This document shows positions 7,341 through 16,320 of a DNA stretch of 64,000 bases, piece after piece. The translations under genes and the position numbers were made by a program. Source of the DNA: Tenacibaculum skagerrakense (lineage in GTDB: Bacteria > Bacteroidota > Bacteroidia > Flavobacteriales > Flavobacteriaceae); assembly GCF_004345825.1 (NCBI RefSeq), contig NZ_SLXM01000001.1, forward strand, positions 744,001-808,000, in the 5' to 3' direction. Numbering within the stretch: the stretch's first letter is position 1; the number at the start of each line of letters is the position of its first letter. Under the pieces are notes generated by a model. The model was not told the origin of the DNA. It did not search any database and worked only from the letters and a program-made list of their open reading frames with translations.

Positions 7341-8660
7341 ATGAAAAAAATAACAACGTATTTACTAACAGGTTTATTTTTGTTTGCGGCAGTAGGATTG
7401 AATGCTCAGGCAAGTCAAGATTGTACTATCAAGTATAACTTATTTAAAGGAGATGTTAATACAAAAAAATATGAGCAATCTAAGGAGAATTTGAATTACT
7501 TAATGACAAATTGCCCTAAATTATCAGTTAATATATATATATATGGAGCAAAAACTGCAGATAATTTGAAAGATGCTGCTCTGTATAAAAAAGTATACGA
7601 GACGCGTATAGCAAACTTCCCTGAAAAAGGAGTTGCTAAAGCACATAGTGATTATGCAACTTTTTTAGACGATAATAATTTAGGTTCTGAAGATGAAATC
7701 TTTAGTCTTCTTGAAAAAGCCTACAAAGCTGACCCTAAAGATATGGGAGTTAAGAATATTTTTAAATATTTTAAAGGTATTGTTAGCAGATATAAAGATA
7801 GCGACCCTCAAAAAGTATTTGATACTTATGATGATGTAATGGAATCTGTTGAAGAAAAATTAGATGATTACAACAAAAAGATCAGTAAGTTAATGGCAAA
7901 AGATTCTCTTGGTACTATAGATGCTAAAGGAAAGAGATTATTAAAAGCCTATACTACTAACTCTAAAGCATTAGGTTTAATTGAAGGAGGTTTAGATGCT
8001 GATATTTCTGAAATCGCTACTTGTGAAAGATTAATTCCAATTTTCTCTAGAGATTTTGAAGCAAACAAAACAAATGGAGTTTGGTTAAGAAGAGGGGTGT
8101 CTAGATTATATAACAAAGAGTGTGATACGGATCCTTTATTCGAAAAAATGGCTAAAGCTTATGCCGATGTAACTCAGTCTGCTGATGCATTCAACTTTAT
8201 TGCTGGTGTATTAGAAAGAAATGGAGATAAAAGTGGAGCAGCTTCAATGCGTAAGAAAGCTTTTGAATTAGAAACTGACCCTAATAAAAAAGCAAGACTT
8301 AAGTTAAGAGAAGCTCAAGGTACTAGAAATAGTAGTAGAGCAAGAGCATTAGCTTATGAAGCTTTAAAATACAATCCAAACATGGGTAAAGCATATTTAT
8401 TCATTGCAAGTTTATACGCTAAGAGTGCAAACTCTTGTGGAGATGATGAATTTGAAAAGAGAATGGTTTATGTTGCAGCTTTAAATAAAGCAGAAAAAGC
8501 GCAAAGAGTAGACCCAGGATGTGGAGCAGGAAGATATATTAGTAGCTACAGAGGTAATGTTCCTTCAAAAAAGTTAATCTTTACTAAAGGAGTTGCTGCA
8601 GGAAGTGCTCATAAAATTGGATGTTGGATTGGTGAAACAGTTCGCGTACCAAATAATTAA
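7341..8660 (+). CDS. Secreted tetratricopeptide-repeat protein
   Basis: A 439-residue protein with a signal peptide (residues 1-22, ending LNAQA), followed by helical repeats of TPR type. Examples are DNNLGSEDEIFSLLEKAYKA and, near the C-terminus, ALAYEALKYNPNMGKAYLF. Cysteines occur throughout (DCTIKYN, TNCPK, CERL, CDTD, NSCGDDE, DPGCGAG), which fits an oxidising periplasm. It starts 14 bases after the barrel gene and shares one base with lptC, so it belongs to the coaX-to-CorC operon. It is probably an envelope scaffold; I do not assign a specific function. A run of six AT units at 7531-7542 lies in the frame. Confidence 0.82.
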   Translation: MKKITTYLLTGLFLFAAVGLNAQASQDCTIKYNLFKGDVNTKKYEQSKENLNYLMTNCPKLSVNIYIYGAKTADNLKDAALYKKVYETRIANFPEKGVAKAHSDYATFLDDNNLGSEDEIFSLLEKAYKADPKDMGVKNIFKYFKGIVSRYKDSDPQKVFDTYDDVMESVEEKLDDYNKKISKLMAKDSLGTIDAKGKRLLKAYTTNSKALGLIEGGLDADISEIATCERLIPIFSRDFEANKTNGVWLRRGVSRLYNKECDTDPLFEKMAKAYADVTQSADAFNFIAGVLERNGDKSGAASMRKKAFELETDPNKKARLKLREAQGTRNSSRARALAYEALKYNPNMGKAYLFIASLYAKSANSCGDDEFEKRMVYVAALNKAEKAQRVDPGCGAGRYISSYRGNVPSKKLIFTKGVAAGSAHKIGCWIGETVRVPNN

Positions 8661-9232
8661 TGAAAATAAAAAACATACATATTTTAAAGAGCATTGCTGT
8701 CATTAGTTTGATAGCAATGCTTTTTTCATGTACAAATGATGCAAAAAAAGTAAGAGATTTACTAGCGGATAAGAACTTACCAATTGGTGTTGCTAAAAAT
8801 GCTTATCATGTTTATAAAGATTCAGGTAAAGTAACATCAAAACTTATTACCCCATTGCTAAAGGATTTTTCTAATAGAGATGAACATCCTTATAATGAAT
8901 TCCCAGAAGGAATTAAGATTGTTAGCTATGATAATGAAGGAAAAGATTCAACTACAATCACAGGGAATTATGCATTATCGTATGCTAAAACACAAGTTTC
9001 AGAAATTAAAGGAAATGTTGTAGTGTTTAACCATGCAGATAGTTTAAAATTAGAAACGAACCAACTTTTTTGGGACCAAAGAGAAAAGTATTTTTTTACA
9101 GAAGATGGTTTTCGATTAACCACTCCAAGTAGTGTTATTAATGGTTATGGTTTCGAGTCGAAACAAGATTTATCCGAATGGATTTTAAAAGATATTACGG
9201 GAGAAGTAGAAACTAAACAAGGAGATTTATAA
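8660..9232 (+). CDS. lptC: LPS export ABC transporter periplasmic protein LptC (lipoprotein form)
   Basis: A 190-residue protein matching the LptC fold used in the Lpt bridge that carries LPS from inner to outer membrane. The lipobox LFSC (Cys24) suggests a lipid anchor instead of the E. coli transmembrane anchor. The beta-jellyroll part shows paired strands such as VVVFNHADSLKLETNQLFWDQ and GFRLTTPSSVINGYGFES, typical of LptC/LptA. The start shares one base with the TPR gene stop, and the stop overlaps the next start by one base, so translation is coupled on both sides. Good confidence by domain pattern and by its flavobacterial neighbourhood. Confidence 0.87.
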   Translation: MKIKNIHILKSIAVISLIAMLFSCTNDAKKVRDLLADKNLPIGVAKNAYHVYKDSGKVTSKLITPLLKDFSNRDEHPYNEFPEGIKIVSYDNEGKDSTTITGNYALSYAKTQVSEIKGNVVVFNHADSLKLETNQLFWDQREKYFFTEDGFRLTTPSSVINGYGFESKQDLSEWILKDITGEVETKQGDL

Positions 9233-9426
9233 TGAATAAAATTTGGAGATATACACAATATGGATATTTAGTTGTAGCTGTTGTGCTTTTGATTGATGCT
9301 GCAACTAGATGGTCTGCCGATAGAAGTCAAGCCTATTTTAGTATAGCTTTTGCGATATTTATGTTGTTAATTTTTTTATTTAAACGTAACTTTAGAAAAA
9401 AAATAGAGCGACGAAATAATCAATAA
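9232..9426 (+). CDS. Small two-helix membrane protein
   Basis: A 64-residue ORF with two hydrophobic segments (about 12-24 and 36-51) and a strongly basic C-terminal tail (FKRNFRKKIERRNNQ), probably cytoplasmic. It overlaps lptC upstream and the CorC-type gene downstream by one base each, so it is a real coupled gene. No known domain is recognised. Its position between LPS export and a CorC protein suggests an envelope role, but this is inference. Confidence 0.75.
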   Translation: MNKIWRYTQYGYLVVAVVLLIDAATRWSADRSQAYFSIAFAIFMLLIFLFKRNFRKKIERRNNQ

Positions 9427-10718
9427 TGAGTTACGAGGTTGTAATTATATTCATTTCAATTCTTTTTTCAGCTTTTTTTTCAGGTATGGAAATTGCTTTC
9501 ATATCATCAAATAGATTATATCTAGAATTAGAAAAAAAGAAAGGAGATTTTATATCTAAAATATTAACCACTATAACTGAAAAATCATCTCGATTTATTA
9601 CTACAATGCTTGTGGGTAATAATATTTCATTAGTAGTGTATAGTTATTTTATGGGAGAGTTGTTAATGAATTGGTTTCATAACTTTCTTCCTTCCGAAAT
9701 AGCAATAGTAAATTACTTATTAGAAGATTTACAATTACTTACACAAACCTTAATTTCTACGGTAGTAATTCTTGTAACTGCTGAGTTTTTACCGAAAGCA
9801 CTTTTTAGGGTTTATGCTAACGAAGCAATTAAAATTTTCGCAATCCCAGCATACATTTTCTTTTACTTATTTTATTTTCTTTCAAGCTTTATTTCTGCGA
9901 TATCAGATTTTTTTCTTCGTGTAATTTTTAAAACAGAAGGAGATGAAATTCAAACTGAGTTTAGTAAAGAAGAACTAGGGAATTACATTACAGAACAACT
10001 AGAAACCAATAAGGAAGATGAAGAAGTAGATTCTGAAATTCAAATTTTTCAAAATGCTTTAGAATTTCATAAAGTAAAGGCTAGAGAAATTATGGTTCCT
10101 AGAATCGAAATAGTGGCAGTTGAGCTTCATGAAACAGTATCTAACTTAAAAAAAGCATTTATAGAAAGTGGTTATTCTAAAATTCTTGTTTACAATAATT
10201 CATTAGATGATGTAATTGGGTATGTAAATTCATATGAACTTTTCAAAAGGCCAAGAACTATAAAGTCGATTTTATTAGCTGTAGAGATTGTGCCTGAATC
10301 GATGATGATCAGTGATGTGTTGAATGTATTGATGAAAAAGCGAAAAAGTATCGCTTTAGTGGTAGATGAATACGGAGGAACATCAGGGATTATTACCGTT
10401 GAAGATATTGTTGAAGAATTGTTTGGTGAGATTGAAGATGAACACGATAGCTTAGATTTGTTAGAAGAAAAGATTAGTGAAACAGAATTTAATTTTTCTG
10501 CACGTTTAGAGGTAGATTATCTTAATGAAGAATACAATTTAAATATTCCTAAAGAAGAAGCCTACGAAACTTTAGGAGGATTTATAATTAATCATACAGA
10601 AAGTATTCCAGAGCAAGATGAAGAAATCCAAATCGATAATTTTAAGATTAGAATAAGTAAAGTAAGCTCTACAAAAATAGACTCAATTCATCTTGAAGTA
10701 CTTCCTACAGAAAGCTAG
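9426..10718 (+). CDS. CNNM/CorC (HlyC) family membrane protein with CBS domains
   Basis: A 430-residue inner-membrane protein. Residues ~1-190 form the DUF21 (CNNM) transmembrane domain, with FSGMEIAFISSNRL and GNNISLVVYS. Two CBS motifs follow (about 210-335, with AREIMVPRIEIV and VVDEYGGTSGIITVEDIVEELFGEI), then a C-terminal CorC/HlyC domain (~350-428, YETLGGFIINH). Family members are linked to Mg/Co transport or tolerance, and a relative (GldE) supports gliding in Flavobacterium. Nothing here identifies it specifically as GldE. It is the last gene of the coaX operon, 113 bases before the foldase gene. Confidence 0.9.
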   Translation: MSYEVVIIFISILFSAFFSGMEIAFISSNRLYLELEKKKGDFISKILTTITEKSSRFITTMLVGNNISLVVYSYFMGELLMNWFHNFLPSEIAIVNYLLEDLQLLTQTLISTVVILVTAEFLPKALFRVYANEAIKIFAIPAYIFFYLFYFLSSFISAISDFFLRVIFKTEGDEIQTEFSKEELGNYITEQLETNKEDEEVDSEIQIFQNALEFHKVKAREIMVPRIEIVAVELHETVSNLKKAFIESGYSKILVYNNSLDDVIGYVNSYELFKRPRTIKSILLAVEIVPESMMISDVLNVLMKKRKSIALVVDEYGGTSGIITVEDIVEELFGEIEDEHDSLDLLEEKISETEFNFSARLEVDYLNEEYNLNIPKEEAYETLGGFIINHTESIPEQDEEIQIDNFKIRISKVSSTKIDSIHLEVLPTES

Positions 10719-10772
10719 CTACATAGGCTTTTAAGTAATCAATAATTTATACCTAGTAAAACTTTCAAAAAC

Positions 10773-10804
10773 ATTGCATTATTAAATGCGAAATTGTATT
10801 TTCG
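10773..10804 (+). promoter_or_regulatory. Weak promoter match before the PpiD/SurA-like gene
   Basis: ATTG (10773-10776) and TATTTTCG (10797-10804) are 20 bases apart. Each differs by one base from the Bacteroidota -33 TTTG and -7 TAnnTTTG. The -7 element ends 27 bases before the ATG. Confidence 0.4.
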
Positions 10805-10831
10805 CACACTGTTAATAAAATAAATGTAGAA

Positions 10832-12970
10832 ATGGCAATTTTATCGAAAATTAGAGAACGCTCTTGGTTATTAATTCTTATAGTAGGTTTAGCTTTATTT
10901 TCTTTTGTATTAGATCCATCAACGTTATCAGATTTTTTTAATTCTACAAAGATGAACGAGGTAGGTGAGGTAAATGGAGAAACGATTACTCGTCAAGAAT
11001 TTGCAGAAGCATTAGATAATTATAAAAGACAAACTGGAAACCGTGTTTCAGAAATGCAAGCAGCCAAAACAGTTTGGAATAACTTATTACGTCAAAAAGT
11101 TTATGAAAGTCAGTTAGCTGAAGCTGGAATTACAGTTGGTGAAGCTGATATTTTAAAAGCATTATACGAAACAGAATTCATCAAAAATGATCCTAGATTT
11201 TCTACAACAGGTGTTTTTGATAAGGAAAAATTCAAAGAGTTTTTAGCTACTATTAAAGTTGAAAATGGAGAAGAATGGGCTAATTGGAGACAATATATGG
11301 CTTCTGTTAAGAGCAACCTTCAAAAAACTACATATGATAATTTAGTAGCTGCTGGTTTAGGTGCTTCTTTAAAAGAAGGAGAAAACGAGTATTTAACAGA
11401 AAATACTAAGATTAACGCAAATTTAGTTTTCTTATCATATACTTCTGTTCCGGATAGTTCCATAACTGTTACTAGAGGAGAAATTAAGAAGTATATTGAA
11501 AATCACCCTTCTGAATTTGAAGTAGAAGCTTCTAGAGACATTCGTTATGTAAAATTCAATATTAAAGCAACTCCAGAAGATGAAGCTGAAATTAAAGCGG
11601 GTGTTGCAAAATTAATTGAAGACTCAACAAATAAGCAAGGACAAATAGTTCCTGGTTTAAAATCTACAACTGATTATAAATTATTTTTTGAAGAAACAAA
11701 TTCTGATTTGCCTTTAAACGATAAAGTACAGTTCAAAGGACAAGTTCCTCAGATAATTGCTGAAGATTTATTTAATGGGAAAGCTGGAGATGTTTTCGGC
11801 CCATACAAAGATCAAGGTTTCTTTAAATTATCAAAAATTACAGAGGTTTTAAATGTGCCTGATTCTGTAAAGTCTAGTCACATATTAATCCCTTTTGTTG
11901 GAGGAATGAGAGCAGACGCTTCTGTTACTAGAACAGAAGAACAAGCTAAAAAAACAGCAGATAGTATTTATAATTTAGTTAAGAATAATTCAGCAAAGTT
12001 TAAGCAAGTAGCAGATGAAGTTAATACAGATGGAACTAAAGGTAAAGGCGGGGAAATAGGATGGACAACTTACAACGTAGGGTTCTCTCCTAATTTTGAT
12101 GAAGATTTTGCAAAATTTATTTTTAACAATAAGAAAGGAGATGTTCAGGTTGTGAAAACGAAATTTGGTTATCATATAATCAAGATTGACGACCAAAAGA
12201 AGGAGCAAAAAGCATTAAAGCTGGCTACGTTTGGACGTAAAATTGAAGCTTCTGAAATTACTGAAAATGCTATTTTCCAAGATGCTGAAACATTTGCATT
12301 AGAAATTTCTAAGGGAACAAGCATTGATGAGGCAGCTAAGCAAAAAGAATTAACAGCATTACCTGCAGTTGGTTTAAAAGCATTAGACGAGAATGTACCA
12401 GGTTTAGGAAATCAAAGAGAAATTATTACTTGGGCATTTGGAAAAGATGTTACAGAAGGAGATTATAAGCGTTTTGATGTAGAAGGTGGATATGTAGTAG
12501 CAACGTTAACAACTATTACTGAAAAAGGATTAGAGCCAGTTGATAAAGCAATTAACAAAGTACGTCCGATTTTATTAAACGAAAAGAAAGCTGAAATTTT
12601 AAAAGGTAAGTTTTCTACGGGTAGCACTTTAGAAGAGATTGCTTCTTCAAACAAACAAACTTTAAGATCTATTACAGATGTTAATTTAAGTTCTCCTACT
12701 ATCACTGGAATTGGTTTCGAGCCTAAGGTTGTTGGAGCTATGTTAAATGCTAAAGAGAACGAATTAGTTAAAGAGGTTGTTGGAGATAGAGGAGTATATG
12801 CTTTTGTAGTTACAGGGAAAGAATTACCAACAGCATTACCTAACTATGATACGTATCGTAAGAGGATAGCGAATCAAAGAAAAAACCAAACTTTCAACAT
12901 GTATGAAGCAATTAAAAAAGCTTCTGATATTGAAGATGGAGTTAGTTCTTTCTATGGAATTGATCAATAA
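10832..12970 (+). CDS. Membrane-anchored peptidyl-prolyl isomerase, PpiD/SurA type
   Basis: A 712-residue periplasmic foldase. A single N-terminal membrane anchor (WLLILIVGLALFSFVLD, residues ~11-27) follows AILSKIRERS, the classic PpiD N-terminus. A SurA_N-like chaperone region (~residues 40-200, with VNGETITRQEFAEALDNYK) follows. A parvulin domain spans ~345-455, with SSHILI, KGKGGEIGWT and VKTKFGYHIIKIDDQ. The remainder is a second, degenerate parvulin-like region. It probably assists folding of outer-membrane proteins, which fits its place after an envelope operon. Length is above E. coli PpiD (623). Assignment is firm. Confidence 0.93.
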   Translation: MAILSKIRERSWLLILIVGLALFSFVLDPSTLSDFFNSTKMNEVGEVNGETITRQEFAEALDNYKRQTGNRVSEMQAAKTVWNNLLRQKVYESQLAEAGITVGEADILKALYETEFIKNDPRFSTTGVFDKEKFKEFLATIKVENGEEWANWRQYMASVKSNLQKTTYDNLVAAGLGASLKEGENEYLTENTKINANLVFLSYTSVPDSSITVTRGEIKKYIENHPSEFEVEASRDIRYVKFNIKATPEDEAEIKAGVAKLIEDSTNKQGQIVPGLKSTTDYKLFFEETNSDLPLNDKVQFKGQVPQIIAEDLFNGKAGDVFGPYKDQGFFKLSKITEVLNVPDSVKSSHILIPFVGGMRADASVTRTEEQAKKTADSIYNLVKNNSAKFKQVADEVNTDGTKGKGGEIGWTTYNVGFSPNFDEDFAKFIFNNKKGDVQVVKTKFGYHIIKIDDQKKEQKALKLATFGRKIEASEITENAIFQDAETFALEISKGTSIDEAAKQKELTALPAVGLKALDENVPGLGNQREIITWAFGKDVTEGDYKRFDVEGGYVVATLTTITEKGLEPVDKAINKVRPILLNEKKAEILKGKFSTGSTLEEIASSNKQTLRSITDVNLSSPTITGIGFEPKVVGAMLNAKENELVKEVVGDRGVYAFVVTGKELPTALPNYDTYRKRIANQRKNQTFNMYEAIKKASDIEDGVSSFYGIDQ

Positions 12971-12992
12971 GAATCAATTTTAAAATATAGTT

Positions 12993-13021
12993 AAAGCCGA
13001 GTTTTGTACTCGGCTTTTTTT
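12993..13021 (+). terminator. Terminator of the PpiD/SurA-like gene
   Basis: A perfect 9-bp stem, AAAGCCGAG (12993-13001) and CTCGGCTTT (13009-13017), is followed by T residues, 23 bases after the stop codon. Confidence 0.9.
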
Positions 13022-13053
13022 ATTTGAATACGTTTTTGAAATTTAAGCTGAAT

Positions 13054-13084
13054 AAAAAAAGCAACCTCAATTGAGATTGCTTTT
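13054..13084 (-). terminator. Terminator of lpdA
   Basis: The arms AAAAGCAACCTCAA (13057-13070) and TTGAGATTGCTTTT (13071-13084) form a long hairpin. On the minus strand it runs into a T-tract. The same arm sequence is reused in the mdh terminator at 62199-62223. Confidence 0.85.
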
Positions 13085-13106
13085 GTATTATGTTTTTAAA
13101 TCTTTT

Positions 13107-14507
13107 TTAAGCGTTTAAAGGCTTTCCGTCCCAAGCAGCTTTAGCAGCTTCTTTAACAGCTTCTGAATACGTTGGGTGACCGTGACAAATACGAGCGATA
13201 TCTTCTGCTGATGCTCTAAATTCCATAGCAACTGCCATTTCCATTATTAAATCAGCAACACGCGCACCTACCATATGAACTCCTAAAACTTCATCAGTTT
13301 TTTTGTCAGCTAATACTTTAACAAATCCATCAATATCTCCACTAGCCCTTGATCTACCTAAAGCGCGCATTGAGAACTTTCCTGATTTATAATCTACATT
13401 AGCTTCTTTTAATTCGTCTTCTGTTTTACCAACAGCGGCAACTTCTGGCCAAGTATAAATAATACCAGGAATTAAGTTATAATCGATATGTGGTTTCTCT
13501 CCAGCTAAATATTCAGCAACAACAACTCCTTCTTCTTCCGCTTTGTGAGCTAACATTGCACCACGAACCACATCACCAATAGCATAAATATTAGAAACAT
13601 TTGTTTGTAAATGATCATTTACATCAATTTGTCCTCTTTCAGTAACTTTAACTCCAGCCTTATCTAACGCTAAACCATCAGTATAAGGTCTACGGCCCAC
13701 TGCTACTAAACAGTAATCACCAGTAAAAGTAATTTCTTCTCCTTTTTTATTGTTCGCTTTAACAGTTACTTCGTCTCCATTTCTTTCAACAGCAGTAACA
13801 CCATGACTAACATTAAACTTAACTCCTTGTTTCTTTAAAACTTTAGTTAATTCTTTAGAAACATCTTTATCCATTGTTGGAGTAATAGAAGGAGCATATT
13901 CAACTACAGTTACTTCTGCACCTAAACGCTTGTAAACCGATCCTAATTCTAAACCGATAACTCCACCTCCAATTACGATTAAATGTTTTGGAACTTCTTT
14001 TAATTTTAATGCTTCTGTAGAAGTAATGATACGTTCTTTATCTATAGAGATAAATGGTAAAGAAGAAGGTTTAGAACCTGTAGCAATAATAATATTTGTA
14101 CCTTCAATCACTTCAGAACTACCATCGTTCTTGCTAACTTTTACATGAGTAGCATCTTCAAAAGAACCTAGTCCTTCATAAACATCGATGTTGTTTTTAT
14201 CCATTAAATATTTGATACCACCGGTAGTTTGCTCAACAACTTTAGCTTTACGATCTACCATTTTTGCGAAATCGAACTTAGGATTTTCAACCGAAATACC
14301 ATGCTCTTCGAAATGATGAACAGCATCATAATAATGGTGTGATGAGTCTAATAAAGCTTTAGAAGGAATACATCCTACATTTAAACAGGTACCTCCTAAT
14401 GTTGAATATTTTTCTATGATGGCAACTTTCTTACCTAATTGAGAAGCTCTTACCGCAGCAATATATCCTCCTGGGCCAGAACCTATAACGATAATATCGT
14501 ATTTCAT
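13107..14507 (-). CDS. lpdA: Dihydrolipoyl dehydrogenase
   Basis: A 466-residue FAD/NAD flavoprotein, the E3 subunit of 2-oxoacid dehydrogenase complexes. It reoxidises dihydrolipoamide with NAD+. Seen in order: FAD-binding GSGPGGYIAA at residue 9, the redox disulfide GGTCLNVGC (Cys41, Cys46), NAD-binding VIGGGVIGLELGSVYKRLG, the second FAD motif YAIGDVVRGAMLAHKAEEEG, and the C-terminal catalytic CHGHPTYSEAVKEA with the His-Glu pair. Length is normal for the family. No E1/E2 genes are adjacent, so it is encoded apart from its complexes. It is divergent from the haem-binding protein gene. Confidence 0.97.
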   Translation of the reverse strand: MKYDIIVIGSGPGGYIAAVRASQLGKKVAIIEKYSTLGGTCLNVGCIPSKALLDSSHHYYDAVHHFEEHGISVENPKFDFAKMVDRKAKVVEQTTGGIKYLMDKNNIDVYEGLGSFEDATHVKVSKNDGSSEVIEGTNIIIATGSKPSSLPFISIDKERIITSTEALKLKEVPKHLIVIGGGVIGLELGSVYKRLGAEVTVVEYAPSITPTMDKDVSKELTKVLKKQGVKFNVSHGVTAVERNGDEVTVKANNKKGEEITFTGDYCLVAVGRRPYTDGLALDKAGVKVTERGQIDVNDHLQTNVSNIYAIGDVVRGAMLAHKAEEEGVVVAEYLAGEKPHIDYNLIPGIIYTWPEVAAVGKTEDELKEANVDYKSGKFSMRALGRSRASGDIDGFVKVLADKKTDEVLGVHMVGARVADLIMEMAVAMEFRASAEDIARICHGHPTYSEAVKEAAKAAWDGKPLNA

Positions 14508-14604
14508 GAGATGTTTTATTTTACTACAAAATTACAATTATTTACTCATAAAAACTGAGTATTCTGTATTATTGCTATTTTTAAACGAATATCTTAATTA
14601 TAGT

Positions 14605-15075
14605 ATGAAAATAGTAAAAAAAATAGGATGGGTAGCATTAGGATTATTGTTAATCATTCAGTTCATTCCAACAGAAAAGAATAATGGAGAATTAAGCTCT
14701 TTAGATGCTTTTGTGACTGAGACTAAACCTTCTCAAGAAGTTCAAAAAATTTTAAAAAATGCGTGTTATGACTGTCATAGTGATAAAACAAACTATCCTT
14801 GGTATCATTCAGTAGCTCCGATTAATTTTTGGATGAATCACCACGTAGAAGACGGAAAAAAACATTTAAACTTTTCTAAATGGGCAGCTTATTCTTTAAA
14901 GAGAAAAGAACACAAAATGGAAGAGTTTTGGGAAGAAGTTGAGGAAAAACACATGCCTTTAAATTCATATACTTGGACACACAGTGAAGCGAAATTAACG
15001 GATGAACAAATAACGGAAGTAGTAAACTGGGCAAAAACTGTTCAAGCTAATTACGAAGCTCAAATTCAAAAATAG
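14605..15075 (+). CDS. Haem-binding domain protein with CxxCH motif
   Basis: A 156-residue protein of the haem-binding-domain family common in Bacteroidota. ATG 14605 is chosen because it gives an N-terminal membrane anchor or signal (KIGWVALGLLLIIQFIPT). The in-frame ATG at 14506 would add 33 atypical residues and overlap the lpdA start. ACYDCHSDKTNYPWYH holds a c-type haem attachment motif (CYDCH), and MPLNSYTWTH could carry an axial Met or His. It faces the periplasm. Its stop codon abuts the TTG start of the following glycosyltransferase. Electron-transfer partner unknown. Confidence 0.85.
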   Translation: MKIVKKIGWVALGLLLIIQFIPTEKNNGELSSLDAFVTETKPSQEVQKILKNACYDCHSDKTNYPWYHSVAPINFWMNHHVEDGKKHLNFSKWAAYSLKRKEHKMEEFWEEVEEKHMPLNSYTWTHSEAKLTDEQITEVVNWAKTVQANYEAQIQK

Positions 15076-16320
15076 TTGCGTAAAAAAGTTCTAATTATCG
15101 GATATGTATGGGTTGAACCAAATTCTTCTGCGGCAGGTGGAAGAATGTTACAGCTCATTCAGTCTTTTATAAATACAAATTACCAAGTTGTTTTTGCAAG
15201 TCCTGCCCAAAAAGGAGATAAAGCAATTGAGTTGTCGAAACTAGGAGTAGAGGAAGTTCAAATAGAGCTGAATTCTTCCAGTTTTGACACCTATATTAAA
15301 GAACTTCAGCCAGAAATCGTACTGTTCGATCGATTTATGATGGAGGAACAGTTTGGTTGGCGAGTAGCTGAATTTTGTCCGAAAGCATTACGGATTTTAG
15401 ATACTGAAGATCTTCATTTTTTAAGAAAGGTAAGACATCAGCAGCTTAAAAAAGGAATTCCATTTTCTGAAGAAGCACTTTTAAAATCTATCGATGCTAA
15501 AAGAGAAGTTGCTTCAATTTTGCGTTGTGATTTGAGTTTGATTATTTCTTCTTATGAAGTTGAATTATTAACAACGACTTTCAAGATTGATCCATCTTTG
15601 TTATTGTATTTACCTTTTATGCTAGACTCAATTTCTAATGCTACAATCGACTCTTGGTTGCCATTTTCAGAAAGAGAGAACTTTGTGTTTATTGGGAATT
15701 ATTTTCATCAACCAAATATAGATGCCGTTTTAGAATTGAAGAAAATATGGCCGACAATTAGGAAGAAATTACCCCAAGCTGAAGTACATGTTTACGGGTC
15801 TTATGTCAATCAACAAATTCAACAATTACATAAACCTGAACAAGGATTTCTGGTGAAAGGTTTTGCAGAAAATGCAAACGAAGTTGTGTCTAAAGCAAAA
15901 GTGGTTTTAGCACCAATACGATTTGGAGCTGGCATAAAAGGTAAATTAACTGAAGCTATGCTTTGTGGAACTCCAAGTGTAACTACTATTATTGGAGCAG
16001 AAGGAATGCATGAAGATCTTCCATGGAATGGCTTTATAACCAATTCAGAAGATGATTTTACCGATAAAGCGGTTACTCTTTATACCGATGAGAATGTTTG
16101 GGAAACGGTTCAGGAAAACGGAATAGCTATAATAAATTCAATTTATAATAGGGAGCTTTTAGAAACTAGTTTTATAGATAGAATTAACGAGTTAATCTTG
16201 GATTTAGAAAATCATAGAACCAATAATTTCTTAGGTTCATTATTGCAACACCAAACACTTCAATCAACTAAATACATGAGTAAGTGGATTGAAGAGAAGA
16301 ATAAGAAAGAGACCGATTAA
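15076..16320 (+). CDS. Glycosyltransferase, GT4-like (TTG start)
   Basis: A 414-residue cytoplasmic GT-B glycosyltransferase. The N-terminal acceptor domain starts VLIIGYVWVEPNSSAAGGRMLQL. The C-terminal donor domain has FIGNYFHQPNIDAV, RFGAGIKGKLTEAMLCGTPSVTT (the E-x7-E-like nucleotide-sugar region) and IGAEGMHE. TTG at 15076, directly after the stop of the haem protein, is the only start that keeps the first beta strand, so translation is coupled. The stop overlaps the stop of the convergent cyclase gene by four bases. Sugar and acceptor are unknown. Confidence 0.83.
   Translation: MRKKVLIIGYVWVEPNSSAAGGRMLQLIQSFINTNYQVVFASPAQKGDKAIELSKLGVEEVQIELNSSSFDTYIKELQPEIVLFDRFMMEEQFGWRVAEFCPKALRILDTEDLHFLRKVRHQQLKKGIPFSEEALLKSIDAKREVASILRCDLSLIISSYEVELLTTTFKIDPSLLLYLPFMLDSISNATIDSWLPFSERENFVFIGNYFHQPNIDAVLELKKIWPTIRKKLPQAEVHVYGSYVNQQIQQLHKPEQGFLVKGFAENANEVVSKAKVVLAPIRFGAGIKGKLTEAMLCGTPSVTTIIGAEGMHEDLPWNGFITNSEDDFTDKAVTLYTDENVWETVQENGIAIINSIYNRELLETSFIDRINELILDLENHRTNNFLGSLLQHQTLQSTKYMSKWIEEKNKKETD

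Noticed and set aside
7531-7542. Six AT units inside the secreted TPR gene, as a phase-variation tract
   Set aside because: Six units are short and can arise by chance in AT-rich coding sequence; it simply encodes alternating Ile and Tyr.
11110-12705. Three minus-strand ORFs inside the PpiD/SurA-like gene
   Set aside because: All are antisense to a complete, well-recognised coding frame.
14506-14604. N-terminal extension of the haem-binding protein
   Set aside because: It overlaps the lpdA start region and would bury the signal/anchor 33 residues inside the protein.
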